Below are positions 18,806-29,322 of a DNA stretch of 40,936 nucleotides, one piece after another. The translations under genes were made by a program, and so were the position numbers. How positions within the stretch are numbered: position 1 is the stretch's first letter; the number at the start of each line of letters is the position of its first letter. This DNA is from Zygnema cylindricum (taxonomy: Eukaryota > Streptophyta > Zygnematophyceae > Zygnematales > Zygnemataceae). The stretch covers positions 72,527 through 113,462 of the forward strand of contig JBBHKE010000068.1 in the NCBI GenBank assembly GCA_037447655.1. The letters run 5' to 3'. The notes beneath the pieces were generated by a model. The model was given only the letters and a program-made list of their open reading frames with translations. It was not told the origin of the DNA and searched no databases.

Positions 18806-21682
18806 ATGTTTAGGCTGATCTTAAGTAATGAAACGAAGAAACTTTATTATGCTGGTGTTCATGATATTATGATGTGGCATAAGAGGCTTGGGCATGTGAA
18901 TCTAGATAAGTTAAGAGAGATGAAAAAGATGGGAGTGGTGGAAGGGATTCAGTTCAGTGAGAGTGATGATATAAGTGATTGTAGTGGGTGTGCTCAAGGT
19001 AAAGCACACAGATTACCCTTTCCAAAAACAGCCACCTACAAGGGAGAAAAACTTCTAGATCTAGTACACACAGATATTTGGGGACCGGCTAGAGTGCCCT
19101 CACCGGGGGGGAAGAGATTTATGATGACTATAACTGATGATTGGTCTCGGTATTCCCGAGTATATTTTTTGAAAAACAAGTCAGAAGCTGAGGACTGTTT
19201 TAGACAATATAAAGCATGGAGCGAAAAACTCCATGAAACTCCAATCAAGAGAGTAAGGAGTGACAATGGTGGAGAGTATACTTCTAACCAGTTTGAGGAT
19301 TTTTTGAGGGAAGATGGGGTTCAACACCAAAAGACAGTGCCAGAAAATCCTGAACAGAATGGGGTAGCTGAAAGGTTAAATAGAACACTAAGTGATAGTG
19401 CTAGAAGTATGTTGTCGGATAAGAAGATAGGAAAAAGGTTTTGGGCAGAAGCAATGAACTGTGCTAATTACCTCAAAAATAGAGTTCTTACTTCAGCTAT
19501 AAAAGATCAAACACCTTATGAGAGATGGACAGGCCGGAAACCAGACTTATCTCATTTAAAGGTTTTCGGCAGTCAAGTATTCAGTCTAGATACTGATCGG
19601 TCCAATTGGAAGCTAGATCCTAAAGGAAAACCGGGATACTTATTAGGATATGATGAGGATGTTAAAGGATATAGAGTTTATGATCTAAAAAGAGAAGATA
19701 TAATCTTAGTAAAGCATCTAGTAGTTATGGATGAAGGAAAGTCTGTGGATCCCTTCAAATATACAAAGTCAGTAAAAATCAGATTTGAGTCAGAAAATTC
19801 TGGTGACTTTGAGCTTCCTAACTATCCAGGTTTTAGAGACGATGACATTCTTGCAGGAACAAATCAGACCGAAAAGGACTCGGCTGTGGAAACTCCAGTG
19901 ACGACTCTACTCGAAGCGGAAGACGTGGTGGAAATTGATTCGGAATCAAGGGATAGGGGAGAAGCCGAGTTGGTTCGAAAGAATCCACGAGAACCATCTA
20001 TTCCGGCCTCAGATTTTGAGGGAGGGAGGAGAAGTAGCAAAAGACTGCAAGAAAAACAGGTTAATAACAAGGTAACTAAACTATCTCATCAAGATGAACC
20101 TCAAACTTATCGAGAGGCGATGACTTGTCCAGAAAGAAACCGGTGGAAGACAGCCATCAATGAGGAGATGGCTTCAATCATGGCAGCCGATACTTGGGAG
20201 CTGGTGGACTGTCCACCTAACCGAAAACCAATCGGTTGTAAGTGGGTTTTCAAACTGAAACTGAACCCAGATAACACAATCGAGCGCTACAAGGCCAGAT
20301 TAGTGGCAAAGGGATTTACACAAAAGGAAGGAATTGACTACGAGGAAACCTTTGCCCCGGTGGTCAGATTTCCCTCCGTCCGCATACTTCTCAGTTTAGC
20401 AGCGGCGGAAGACATGGAAGTGCACCAGATGGACATCAAAACAGCCTTTTTGCATGGAGAATTAGAAGAGGAGATCTTCATGCGACAACCCGAAGGGTTT
20501 GTGGAAGAAGGAGAGGAGAGTAAGGTATGCCGGCTGATTAAATCTCTTTATGGTTTGAAACAGGCGCCCCGACAGTGGAATAAGAAGCTTGATGAGTTTC
20601 TTACCGGTCTAGGATATATTCGGATCAGCTCAGATCACTCAATCTATGTTTTCGAAGATGAGGAAGGTTTTATATTTATTGCAATTTATGTTGATGATTT
20701 GCTTGTTTTAAGTAAATCAATGGAAAAAATTAATAAACTGAAAACCGATCTTAAGGGGAGATTTGAAATGAAGGATATGGGGGAAGCAAAATATATTTTG
20801 GGAATTCAAGTAGAGAGAGACCGAAAAAGGAAAATTATAAGATTGACTCAAAAGGAAGCAATAGGAAACATGCTTGAAAAATTTCAAATGGATAAAGCTA
20901 ATAGTTGCACAACTCCAATGGAATTGAAGAAGGGAAGTGAGGGGAGTGAGGAAGAAGGAGTCATAGTCTTAGACGAGGAATTATCTCCTGAAGAACAGAA
21001 GTTCATGCAGACTATTCCTTACAGGCAAGTAGTGGGAAGTCTAATCTATTTTATGAATTGTACCCGGCCGGATTTAGCTGCAGCTGTAGGAGTGCTGAGT
21101 AGAAGTCTAAATGCTCCCACTAAGAAGGATTGGGAGGCAGCTAAGAGAGTCCTTAGATACTTGGTAGGAACTAGAGATCTATGGTTGCATTTGGGTGGGG
21201 AGAATACTGACATCACTACTTGGAGTGATGCCAGTTATGGTGATGCTCCGATGAGGAGATGTACTTCTGGATATGTATTATATGTGGGTGATGGGGCTTG
21301 CTGTTGGAGTAGCAAACAGCAAAAGGTTATTGCTCAGTCCACCATGGAGGCTGAGTATATGGCCTCTTGCTCTGCTGTAAAAGAATTGATGTGGGTCAAG
21401 TCTTTGCTTGGTGAGCTTGGTCACCTTAAGAGTGGAGTGCAGAAAATATTTTGTGATAATCAGGCAGCAATCGCTATTTCTGCCAATCCTAAACACCATT
21501 TTAAAGCCAAACACATGGACATCAGACTCAGCTTTGTTAGAGAGAAAGTAGAAAACAAAATAATCAGTTTAGAGTACAGACCAGATAGTGAGATGGTAGC
21601 AGATATGATGACCAAACCTGTGCCTTCCCCTAAACTAATTTTTTGCAGGGAGAAGTGTGGTCTGAAATTAAAGATTGACTAG
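18806..21682 (+). CDS. Copia integrase, reverse transcriptase and RNase H (copy IV)
   Basis: A 958-residue frame that is the rest of the polyprotein. The open frame in fact starts at the frameshift near 18705; 18806 is only the first ATG. It holds the gag-pre-integrase zinc motif (MWHKRLGHV, CSGCAQGKAH), then integrase with the D-D-35-E triad at Asp90 (HTDIWGP), Asp153 (SDNGGEYTSNQF) and Glu189 (NGVAERLNRT). Reverse transcriptase shows HQMDIKTAFLHGELEEEIF and the catalytic YVDD at residues 628-631. RNase H shows WSDASYGDAPMRRCTSGY and STMEAEYMASCSA. It ends with a TAG directly before the purine tract. All catalytic residues I can check are present, so only the upstream frameshift stops this copy being autonomous. 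It may be an assembly error or a real lesion. Confidence 0.95.
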   Translation: MFRLILSNETKKLYYAGVHDIMMWHKRLGHVNLDKLREMKKMGVVEGIQFSESDDISDCSGCAQGKAHRLPFPKTATYKGEKLLDLVHTDIWGPARVPSPGGKRFMMTITDDWSRYSRVYFLKNKSEAEDCFRQYKAWSEKLHETPIKRVRSDNGGEYTSNQFEDFLREDGVQHQKTVPENPEQNGVAERLNRTLSDSARSMLSDKKIGKRFWAEAMNCANYLKNRVLTSAIKDQTPYERWTGRKPDLSHLKVFGSQVFSLDTDRSNWKLDPKGKPGYLLGYDEDVKGYRVYDLKREDIILVKHLVVMDEGKSVDPFKYTKSVKIRFESENSGDFELPNYPGFRDDDILAGTNQTEKDSAVETPVTTLLEAEDVVEIDSESRDRGEAELVRKNPREPSIPASDFEGGRRSSKRLQEKQVNNKVTKLSHQDEPQTYREAMTCPERNRWKTAINEEMASIMAADTWELVDCPPNRKPIGCKWVFKLKLNPDNTIERYKARLVAKGFTQKEGIDYEETFAPVVRFPSVRILLSLAAAEDMEVHQMDIKTAFLHGELEEEIFMRQPEGFVEEGEESKVCRLIKSLYGLKQAPRQWNKKLDEFLTGLGYIRISSDHSIYVFEDEEGFIFIAIYVDDLLVLSKSMEKINKLKTDLKGRFEMKDMGEAKYILGIQVERDRKRKIIRLTQKEAIGNMLEKFQMDKANSCTTPMELKKGSEGSEEEGVIVLDEELSPEEQKFMQTIPYRQVVGSLIYFMNCTRPDLAAAVGVLSRSLNAPTKKDWEAAKRVLRYLVGTRDLWLHLGGENTDITTWSDASYGDAPMRRCTSGYVLYVGDGACCWSSKQQKVIAQSTMEAEYMASCSAVKELMWVKSLLGELGHLKSGVQKIFCDNQAAIAISANPKHHFKAKHMDIRLSFVREKVENKIISLEYRPDSEMVADMMTKPVPSPKLIFCREKCGLKLKID

Positions 21683-21695
21683 AAAATAAGGGGAG
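21683..21695 (+). other. Polypurine tract of copy IV
   Basis: AAAATAAGGGGAG directly follows the pol stop and directly precedes the 3' LTR. Confidence 0.9.
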
Positions 21696-22744
21696 TGTAG
21701 AAACTAATGGTTTTATTAGTATTTTCTAGGTCTGAAAAGAAATATAGAAGTCGAGGCAGTCTATCTCTAACTTCTCTCTCCAACTCTCAAACTTGTCGCA
21801 GTCACTGAGAAATTGGAGAGGAAGCTAGAGCCATGGCTACCTTGGCTATCCTGAGGTTTACGGGAATTTTATATTAGGGTTTATATATTTAATTAAAATG
21901 TATATGCCGGCGGCAGGATTTGATCCTTGAACCTGCCGGCCGGCAGATAGGAAGTAGCCGGTAGCCTTAGCCGTTTCATCTAGCGGTAGTGTTACCTAGC
22001 ATATAGTTTGATAATTATTTAAACATGTATACAAGCGATAAACCATTTAACTAGAATTAATTACGGGATACATAGATCCAGTAATATGTAATGTACAACT
22101 TACGGTACAGACATAAATCAGTACCGCGCATTTGTTTCGTAAATGAAACAAATACCGCGCATGTATTTATTACGGCTACGATTAAAGCCGAATTTAATCG
22201 GACGGCCGGGATTAGCGCCGAGATCGCGGAGGAAGATTTCGGCGGTTTGTGGCCATCGCCACATCGGATGACGCGTGGCAAAATTCCGTTGGATTGTGGA
22301 AACTCCGGAGATTATGACACCGAATCCGGATTTGACATGTGTCGACATTTTGGCCATGTCGTACAATATCCGTACATAAAGTACACCGGCAGCTGTACTT
22401 TTGCGTACGGAACTCAATTCTGATTGGTTCCGTACATCAGTAGATAGAGTCTGTGAGAGAGATAGGACTTAGAAAAATTAGAAGATAGGACCCTCTCTCC
22501 CAGAGAGCTTCTGTACAAAAGGTCAACTTTGACCCTCCATAACTTACTGCTCAGGGGAGCAAATTCAGAGATTCTTTTTGCTATCGACTCAGGGGAGTCT
22601 TGTCTTCACAGGGGTGAAGTTGGTCAGAGTTTTTGTCTGCCAGGGTGGCAGTTATTTTTGCTTAAACACAAAGGGGTCAGGATTATCCTAGAGGCTTCTT
22701 GGAAGCTGTCCACTCTGAGGACCTATGGAGGTCTCAGAGTTTCA
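21696..22744 (+). repeat. 3' LTR of copy IV (1049 bp)
   Basis: Same length as 16296-17344 and about 99% identical. It carries the same hairpin (21904-21946), W-box palindrome (22521-22534) and CCGCGCAT inverted repeat, and ends TTTCA before the TTTAG duplication. Confidence 0.95.
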
Positions 22745-24490
22745 TTTAGCCGGTCCCCAAATATCTGTGTGTACTAGATCAAGAATTATTTGTCCCTTAT
22801 AGGTGGCTGTTTTGGGAAAGGGTAACCTGTGTGCTTTACATTGAGCACATCCACTACAATCACTTGTATTATCACTCTCACTGAACTGAATCCCTTCCAC
22901 CACTCCCATCTTTTTCATCTCTTTTAACTTATCTAGATTCACATGCCCAAACCTCTTATGCCACATCATAATATCATGAACACTAGCATAATAAATTTTC
23001 TTCGTTTCATTACTTAAAATCAGCCTGAACATCCCATGGCTACCTTTCTCAGCAATGAAATAGACATCCTCCTCAAAACTAGCAGTAAAGACTCCTTCCC
23101 TAGTGCTAGTAAAAAAACCCTTATCATCTAATACAGATGTAGAGATAAGGTTTTTGTTCTGCTCCGGAATAAACAATACATCGGAGAATGTTAATATGGA
23201 TGTCTTTCCTTCTACTAACACTTTCAGATCTACCGATCCTACAAGAGTAGTGGTGACTATCCTCCCATCCCCGTACTCTATCTCTATGGTGGGAATATTT
23301 CTTATCTTAGTGAACAGGTGCCTATCCTTACACATGTGCATGGAGGCACCTAAATCTTTAATCCAGCCTGCTTCACCTTTCAATCCACCGTAAGCACATT
23401 TTTGCCAACGTGGAATTTCAACCTCAGTTTTCGCCTCCAACTCCTCATCCAAAAGGAGCTCATCGTCCTCGTCCTCGGATTCTGCCTCAAGTACCTGTGT
23501 GACAAGGGCCTTTTTCTTTCCTCTCGGGGTACCACCGGCTTGCCCCTCCTTTAATCGAAGCTCGGTTAGCTTAGTGCACTCTGCCATATAGTGCCCCGGT
23601 TTCTTACAAAAATGACATAAACCTTTGGGAGCCCTTGGTTCGAACTCGTCGGCCTCTTTTTTCAACTCCCTACCCCCATAGTTTCCGACCGGTTTTCAGG
23701 ATTCCTTGTTCCTCGAATCAGTCGCAGTTGCCAAGGCTTGGCCACTCTTTCCTCCCCTTCGGATCTCAATCGTATTCTCTCGAACGAGAATCATCCCTAC
23801 CACTAAGTTCCATATCCACCTTGAGTCCGGCAAGTCCTGCACACGGTTGACTATGTTCTCGAACTCATCAGGTAACTTCATCAGTAAACAGTTAACCTTT
23901 TCTTTTTCACTAAAATCTTTTCCCGCACTCTCTAGCTCCATGAAGAGTGTAGCAAGCTCATTGCAAAAATCCAACATATTTCCCCCTTTGTATACATACT
24001 TCTTAACTTTTTGATCAGCCAACTGTTGTTGCTGAATCGTACCACTTCGGTACATCTCTATGAAAGCTATCCAAAGATCGGATGCCCTTTCTACCTGCAA
24101 TTGAGGACATGCAAGTCCTTGAGTGAGATGGCGTAGGATGAAGTGCTTTGCCGCCATATTGTTGAAGTCCTAGGTTTTAGTATCATTCTCCTTGTTCCTC
24201 GTAATAGAAGACATGAATGCCGAACCAGTTGCTATTGGTGTGGTCGTCTCCTTCTCCTTTCCTTTTTCCAGCACCTCTCCTTCTTTTGTTTCCTCCGTTG
24301 AAGGTGGATCCTCTTTCCTAGTGAATTTGCTTCCTCCAAACCCTGGAGGAATTCCAAGACTTGATGGACGCCCCAATCGTCCACTCACTATCCCCCAAAA
24401 CCTTTTTTCGCATAGAGCTCCTATCATCATACTTTCCCAGTATATGAAGCCAGTTCCATTAAAGATTGGTACCCTAGAGGGTGGGCCCAT
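22745..24490 (-). pseudogene. Copia Gag, protease and start of integrase (copy II)
   Basis: On the minus strand from the ATG at 24490-24488 inside the primer-binding site. Gag (MGPPSRVPIFNG...) is interrupted by TAG near 24168 (NDTKT-stop, TGG in copy IV) and by TGA near 23694 (NKES-stop, also TGG in copy IV). It continues with the zinc knuckle CHFCKKPGHYMAEC near 23610 and the protease, whose DSGAS is DLGAS here. The STSVLDD stretch is in frame, unlike copy IV. It ends at HTDIWGPAK, where copy IV is inserted. Both stops are G-to-A changes, as expected from deamination of methylated cytosine on the other strand. Confidence 0.88.
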
Positions 24491-24494
24491 AACC
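24482..24494 (-). other. Primer-binding site, half-tRNA iMet (copy II)
   Basis: The minus strand reads GGTTATGGGCCCA next to the 5' LTR end, identical to copies I and IV. Confidence 0.85.
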
Positions 24495-25540
24495 TGAAAC
24501 TCTGAGACCTCCATAAGTCCTCAGAGTGGACAGCTTCCAAGAAGCCTCTAGGATAATCTTGACCCCTTTGTGTTTCAGCAAAAATAACTGCCACCCTGGC
24601 AGACAAAAACTCTGACCACTTGCACCCCTGTGAAGGCAAGACTCCCCTGAGTCGATAGCAAAAAGAATCTATGAATTTGCTCCCCTTAGCAGTAAGTTAT
24701 GGAGGGTCAAATTTGACCTTTGGAACAGAAGCTCGATGGGAGAGAGGATCCTATCTCCTAATTTTTCTAAGTCCTATCTCTCTTACAAACTCTATCTACT
24801 GATATACGGAACCAATCAGATTTTTTCTCCATACACAAAAGTACAGTCGCCGGTTTACTTTATGAACGGAGTTTGTACAACATGGCCTAAATGTCGACAC
24901 ATGTCATATCCGGATTCGGTGCCGTAATCTCCGGAGATACCACGATCCAATGTAATTTCGCCACGTGTCATCCGATGTTGCGATGCCCATAAACCGCCGA
25001 ATTCTTCTTCCGAGATCTCGACGCTAATTCTGGCCGTCTGATTAAATTCACATGTGATCGGAGCCGTAATAAATACATGCGCGGTATTTGTTTCGATTAC
25101 GAAATCAATGCGCGATATTGATTTCTTGTCCGTACCGCAATTCACACTTTTACATTACAAGTTCTATGTATCTCGTAAACAATTATAGTTAAATGATTTA
25201 TCCTACGTAATAATGTTTAAATAGATATCAAACTATATTGTACGTAATACTACTTTTAGACTTAACGGTTAAGGTTACCGGCTACCGGTAGCTTGCCTGT
25301 CGGCAGGTACCAGGTTCAAATCATGTGGACGCCGTATATATATTTTTACTTAATAAACCCCAAATATATATTTCCCGTAAACCTCAGGATAGCCTAGGTA
25401 GCCATGGCTCTAGCTTCCTCTCCAATTTCTCTGTGACTGCGACAAGTTTGAGAGTTGGAGAGAGAAGTTAGAGGTAGATTGCCTCGGCTTCTTTCTTATT
25501 TATGACCTAGAAAATACTTAAAAAACCATTAATTTCTACA
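24495..25540 (-). repeat. 5' LTR of copy II (1046 bp)
   Basis: Pairs with 12536-13582. It holds GCCACGTG at 24960-24967 and the hairpin region at 25310-25325. On the plus strand it ends AATTTCTACA and is followed by the GTATC duplication. Confidence 0.9.
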
Positions 25541-26240
25541 GTATCATCCTGACCACTGTGTTCCATTTCCATGAACTATTAGGCATTTCCTGTACTCGAT
25601 ACACTATAACCTCGAACTAATCTGGTAACTTCATGATAAGAGGGTTAACTTTCATTTTCATTGTACCTGTCCACCCGACACTTTCCATCTCCATATATAA
25701 AACAGAAAGATCATTACAGTAATCTAACATCTTTCCTCCTTTGTAAGTGTAACTCACTAGCTTTTGCTCAGCCAACTGGAGCTCTTGAATAGTTCCAGCT
25801 CTATAAATCTCCACCAAAATCACCCACAACTCCTCGGCCTTGTAAATGTGAAGATGAGAAGTGGCCAAAGCTTGAGTGAGGTGCCTGAGAATAAAGTTTT
25901 TAGCAACCATGTTGACATCCTCCCACATTTGAGTGTCGTTCTCCGCGGTCTTCACGGTCGCCGCTCTCGGTACTATAGCAATAGGAGTGAGGGGTGTCTC
26001 CTTCCCTTTCCCTCTTTCGGACACACTGGTTTACCCATCATCTGCCTCCTCCACTGAGGCAGCTGTTGCTGCAGGAAACCCTACTCCTCCAAATCCTGGT
26101 GGAGTTCCCGAAGGTGGACGTTTCACTTGTCCACTAATGATACCCCAGTATCATTTTTCCCACACAGCTCCCATCATCATGGCTTCCCAATAGATGAACC
26201 CAGATCCATTGAAGGTGGGCACCCTAGAGGGTGGGCCCAT
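25541..26240 (-). pseudogene. Copia Gag N-terminal part (copy III, right piece)
   Basis: On the minus strand the frame begins at the ATG in the primer-binding site (26240-26238): MGPPSRVPTFNGSGFIYWE. It proceeds through a stop near 26150, then ENDTQMWEDVNMVAKNFILRHL and AEQKLVSYTYKGGKMLDYC, a stop after MKLPD, and on to WKWNTVVRMI, where copy II is inserted. The sequence clearly belongs to a different copia family (B) from copies I, II, IV and V, but the domain is the same. Confidence 0.85.
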
Positions 26241-26244
26241 AACC
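26232..26244 (-). other. Primer-binding site, half-tRNA iMet (copy III)
   Basis: Minus strand GGTTATGGGCCCA next to the family B LTR. The site is the same although the LTR differs from family A. Confidence 0.85.
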
Positions 26245-27281
26245 TGCAATTCTGTGTCCTCTATTGGACCACAGAATACATGAAGCCTCTAGATAGTATT
26301 TAACTATCCCACTTCAAGCCACAACCACTGCTGTCCAGGAAGGCAAAATGACAATTTGACTGCACCCCTATCCAGCGTGGACTCCCCTGAGTCTGTAGCA
26401 AAAAGAATCACTAAAAACGGCCAACCAACCGATAAGTTATGAGGCATTAAAAATGCCAATTTGAACAAACTCTCAAAGAGAGAGGTGACTACCTACCAAA
26501 TTTTTATAAGTCCTGATTCCCTCTTATAACTTCTATCTACTGAAGTACGGACCAATCAGATTACTGTACCGTACCAAAAAGTACTACTGTCGGTGTACCT
26601 TTGGTAAGGCCTATGTACGACAAGGCTATTAAGCGGACGCCTGTCTGCTTTTCACTCGTCCGTACATTCCTCGGAATTCCTATGACCGAATGTCATCTCT
26701 CTACGTGGCTCCAGGTCATGCCATGTCACAAAACGCCAAAGCGACCACTCCGAAATTTCGGCGATGATGTGCGCTGTTGGATTTGCAGCGAGACGCAATC
26801 TTAGCCGTTATAAATACTTGCGCGATATTTGATTCGCTGTTAAAACAAAATGCGTGGTATTCGTTTTGAAAAAGTGTCCTACTTCGTACTTTCATAAAAC
26901 TGTATTTATGCAAGCCGTTTACAGTGTTAGTTAAATGATTTTGTTCCTCCTTATAGATATATATATCTATCACATTCTATAGCATTTAGCATTAGTCCTA
27001 TTCTTATAGGATAAAGCTGACCGCAATCGGCCAACTTGACGATCCGAAGGTACCGCGATCAAATCCTGGGTCCGTCAGGTATATTTTTAGTAGCCTACTA
27101 ATAATAACTGCCTGTAGAACTAAGGCAGCCATGGATCAACCACCCTCTCTATCCTTTAATGACTACAACAAGTATGGGGGCTAGAGAGAGGAGGTGGAGG
27201 CTGGCTGTCCGTCCTTTTTCTTTTATATTATACTAACCTATTAAACCTAGAAATTACTCTAGAAATCTATTATTTTAAAGA
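26245..27281 (-). repeat. 5' LTR of copy III (1037 bp)
   Basis: Pairs with 1388-2433. The plus-strand end reads TATTTTAAAGA where the partner reads TATTTTCAACA, so the terminal CA is mutated. The GTATT duplication follows at 27282-27286. The hairpin CCGCGATCAAATCCTGG lies at 27053-27069. Confidence 0.88.
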
Positions 27282-27286
27282 GTATT

Positions 27287-27678
27287 CCGACTTCTTGCTA
27301 GTTCTGACCACCGGGTGTTCATAGTGACTTCGTGTGTTAGCTTTTCTTGTGTGGTTTGGCCTTCTATTTGACGCACCTTGATTAGGGCGTTCTGTTCTTT
27401 CCTAGTCGTAATCGAGGGTATTCTCTTCGTTTATGCCCACGGATTGTGATAACTTAAGTTTTCAATCTGGATCTACCCGCAGCGGGACAATTTTCCGTCC
27501 ACTGCAGTTAGATCATTCCAGTTTCTCCGAGTGTATGGACGCACCATTTTCGGTTGCGGTCCCTGAATCTCTGTCAGTTCGGTCATTATATTCCACAGTC
27601 TCCTCATTATTATCAGTTTCCTCTAGGTCATATCTGGATAGAACCGAAAAGACTTTTCAAAGGAAATATTTTCCTATC
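27287..27678 (+). other. Unassigned DNA with an unrecognised short ORF
   Basis: This continues the pre-insertion sequence broken at 1387. An ORF opens at 27433 (MPTDCDNLSFQSGSTRSG...) and stops at 27714, 93 codons, Ser/Arg-rich, with no family I recognise. Its last dozen codons lie in the direct repeat that begins at 27678, so the original 3' end is probably lost. TTCAG|GTAAGA at 27705-27715 resembles a plant 5' splice site. It could be an exon, the start of an unknown element, or chance. Confidence 0.3.
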
Positions 27679-27881
27679 TGTCGAGCGTGCCTGAGGACCG
27701 TGAGGTTCAGGTAAGATGTCCTATGAGGTGTGAATGAGAGACCTGCCATCCACCCCAAATGCTGATGATTCTCCGGACCCGTGACCATGCCCTTCTTTGT
27801 CTTTCCCCCCCACGGATATGCATAGGTAATAATGAGGAATTGAGAGTAAAATTAAAAGTACCCCGTACCCCCCCTCAGATT
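27678..27881 (-). repeat. Direct repeat, left copy (possible gypsy LTR)
   Basis: About 204 bp, closely matching 29075-29277 in the same orientation (CTGTCGAGCGTGC to CCCCCCTCAGATT). Read on the minus strand, it begins TGAGGGGGGG at 27877 and ends ...CGACA at 27679, giving TG...CA termini about 199 bp apart. No matching target duplication was found. Confidence 0.55.
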
Positions 27882-29074
27882 AGTGCTTTTTCCACCAAAA
27901 CCCTACTAAATGCTACTCCCCTGACCACTCTCCAAATAATAGAATAGGGAATGATAGTCGTCCGATCTGGCCCACAAGAACTCTGGACAGAAACCCAACG
28001 ATGACCAGAAGAGTACGCAAATAACTCCCACGTTGAAATATAGAAACAATAAAAATTGGCTCTATCAGATTAAACAATATCACCTTGCCCCAGAGAATGG
28101 AAATAAAGATATTAGTAAAAGATAATGGTGAAGCGAGCGAACATACCCAGGAGTGCAACGATGACCAAACTCAGAAGAAGGAAACTCTCCCAATGGCCCC
28201 GAAGACAGGTATGAGTCTCCCTCACCCCTCGGTTCCGCCGTACGGATCTGACTAGACTCTTCTAAGTTTCCAAGAGCGAAAGTCCAAACCGCCCAAAGAG
28301 AGGATAGTGCTAACCACCCACCTAAGCTACAGTCTCCACAAAAGACAATCCAAAACAAAGATGGCAATAGAGTGAACGACACAATGCAACAGTTCTCCAA
28401 CAGAAAGGTTGATTTAATTCTCTGGGGGTTTTCTCAGGAGACAATACTGAAAAAGCTACCTGTCTCCTTCGGCCCCAAGTGTCTTATACAACAAAAGTCT
28501 ATCCTATTGCATCTACCAAAGTCAAAGCAATGCTCAAAGCCAATCAGCAACCAGCAATTGTTATCCTACGGACAGAAGACAAACCAGGCTGTACTACACT
28601 CAGGGCAAAAAGTTAGGCGAATGGCTCCGGTTGAATTGACAGCCAAAGGTCTTCCTATGGTACACTAGTAAGCAACAAAGTTCTGAATTGAAGTGAAATT
28701 TCTAACTTTGACCCGATGTCATAAATGCTCTGCCTGTCTGTTAGACCTGATCTAACATCCTAGTGACAGCTAACGGCAAGATATATGGGATAATCTTAAA
28801 GGCTGCGTGCCGTTCCACAATGTACCCCTCTGCTAGAGCTACATAGAACGGATGCCATGTAATGGCGCCGCCAGCTTTGCACCGGACTAACTTCGCAGTC
28901 CGACCTCCGTTTAAGGTTAACTAAAGTGTGTTGTGCTCCACGGTAAAAATACAAAGTTGTGATCCGACGGGTTGTCCCCCCCCTTCTCTGTAGGCTGGAG
29001 TCCGTACAAGGTGGAACGAGGCCTCGAAACTCATGGGAGTGCAAATGTGCCGAAGATGCACACGAGCTTGATAG
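27882..29074. other. Unassigned 1.2-kb interior between direct repeats
   Basis: No coding family, RNA gene or LTR is recognised on either strand. The short open frames have no known motif. It may be the deleted interior of a gypsy-type element whose LTRs are the flanking repeats; no clear primer site or purine tract supports this. Confidence 0.4.
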
Positions 29075-29277
29075 CTGTCGAGCGTGCTTGGGGACCGTGA
29101 GGTTCAAGTAAGATGTCCTATGAGGTTTGCATGAGAGACCTGCCATCCACCCCAAATGTTGATGTTTCCCGGACCCGTGACCATGCCCTTCTCTGTCTTT
29201 CCCCCTTGGGGATATGCATAGGTAATAATGAGGAATTAAGAGTAAAAGTAAAAGTACCCCGTACCCCCCCTCAGATT
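29075..29277 (-). repeat. Direct repeat, right copy: likely 3' LTR of the gypsy element
   Basis: Pairs with 27678-27881. On the minus strand it lies about 50 bp after the pol stop and is preceded by the purine run AGAAGAGGGGGGGAATC, as a 3' LTR should be. It starts TGAGGGGGGGTACGGGG at 29273 and ends CGACA at 29076. A 198-bp LTR would be short for Ty3/gypsy. No matching 5' LTR is found at the gag end. Confidence 0.5.
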
Positions 29278-29322
29278 CCCCCCCTCTTCTGAATCCCGTA
29301 TGACTAAGAGGATTTAGACAAA

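Larger units (their letters stand above)
16296..22744 (+). mobile_element. Copy IV: young, nearly intact Ty1/copia element
   Basis: A complete 6449-bp element: 5' LTR 16296-17344, half-tRNA primer site 17345-17357, gag-pol 17349-21682, purine tract 21683-21695, 3' LTR 21696-22744. The 5-bp target duplications are perfect and the LTRs differ at only about ten positions in 1049 bp. The polyprotein has a single visible defect, a one-base frameshift near 18702 in the protease region. It is the most recent insertion of the nest and the best template for reading the older copies. Confidence 0.95.
12536..25540 (-). mobile_element. Copy II: Ty1/copia element (family A), itself split by copy IV
   Basis: A minus-strand element with 5' LTR 24495-25540, primer-binding site 24482-24494, gag to integrase 24490-22745, the remainder of pol 16295-13596, purine tract 13595-13583 and 3' LTR 12536-13582. 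Copy IV sits at 16296-22744 inside the integrase coding region. Without copy IV the element is about 6.55 kb. Its LTRs differ by roughly 10% over the first 240 bp compared by eye, so it is much older than copy IV. The pol lesions overlap those of copy I. Confidence 0.92.
1388..27281 (-). mobile_element. Copy III: outer Ty1/copia element (family B), split by two insertions
   Basis: A minus-strand copia element in three internal pieces. Reading along the element these are the gag start (26240-25541), gag end to integrase (12535-10775) and the RT-RNase H part (4318-2411). LTRs lie at 26245-27281 (5') and 1388-2433 (3'). Copy II interrupts it at 12535/25541 inside gag, and copy I at 4318/10775 between integrase and RT. 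Joining across each insertion, less one 5-bp duplication, keeps the reading frame. Pol has several stops. One zinc-knuckle cysteine is a serine (CHFS in place of CHFC), and the terminal CA of the 5' LTR has become GA on the plus strand. It is the oldest layer of the nest and not functional. Confidence 0.9.

Noticed and set aside
28080-28400. Minus-strand 106-codon ORF and neighbours in the 27.9-29.1 kb region
   Set aside because: No domain, composition or neighbour supports coding; overlapping frames of similar length occur on both strands.
29075-29277. CRISPR-like or satellite array from the 200-bp repeats
   Set aside because: Only two copies, 1.2 kb apart, in a eukaryotic retroelement context; LTRs explain them better.
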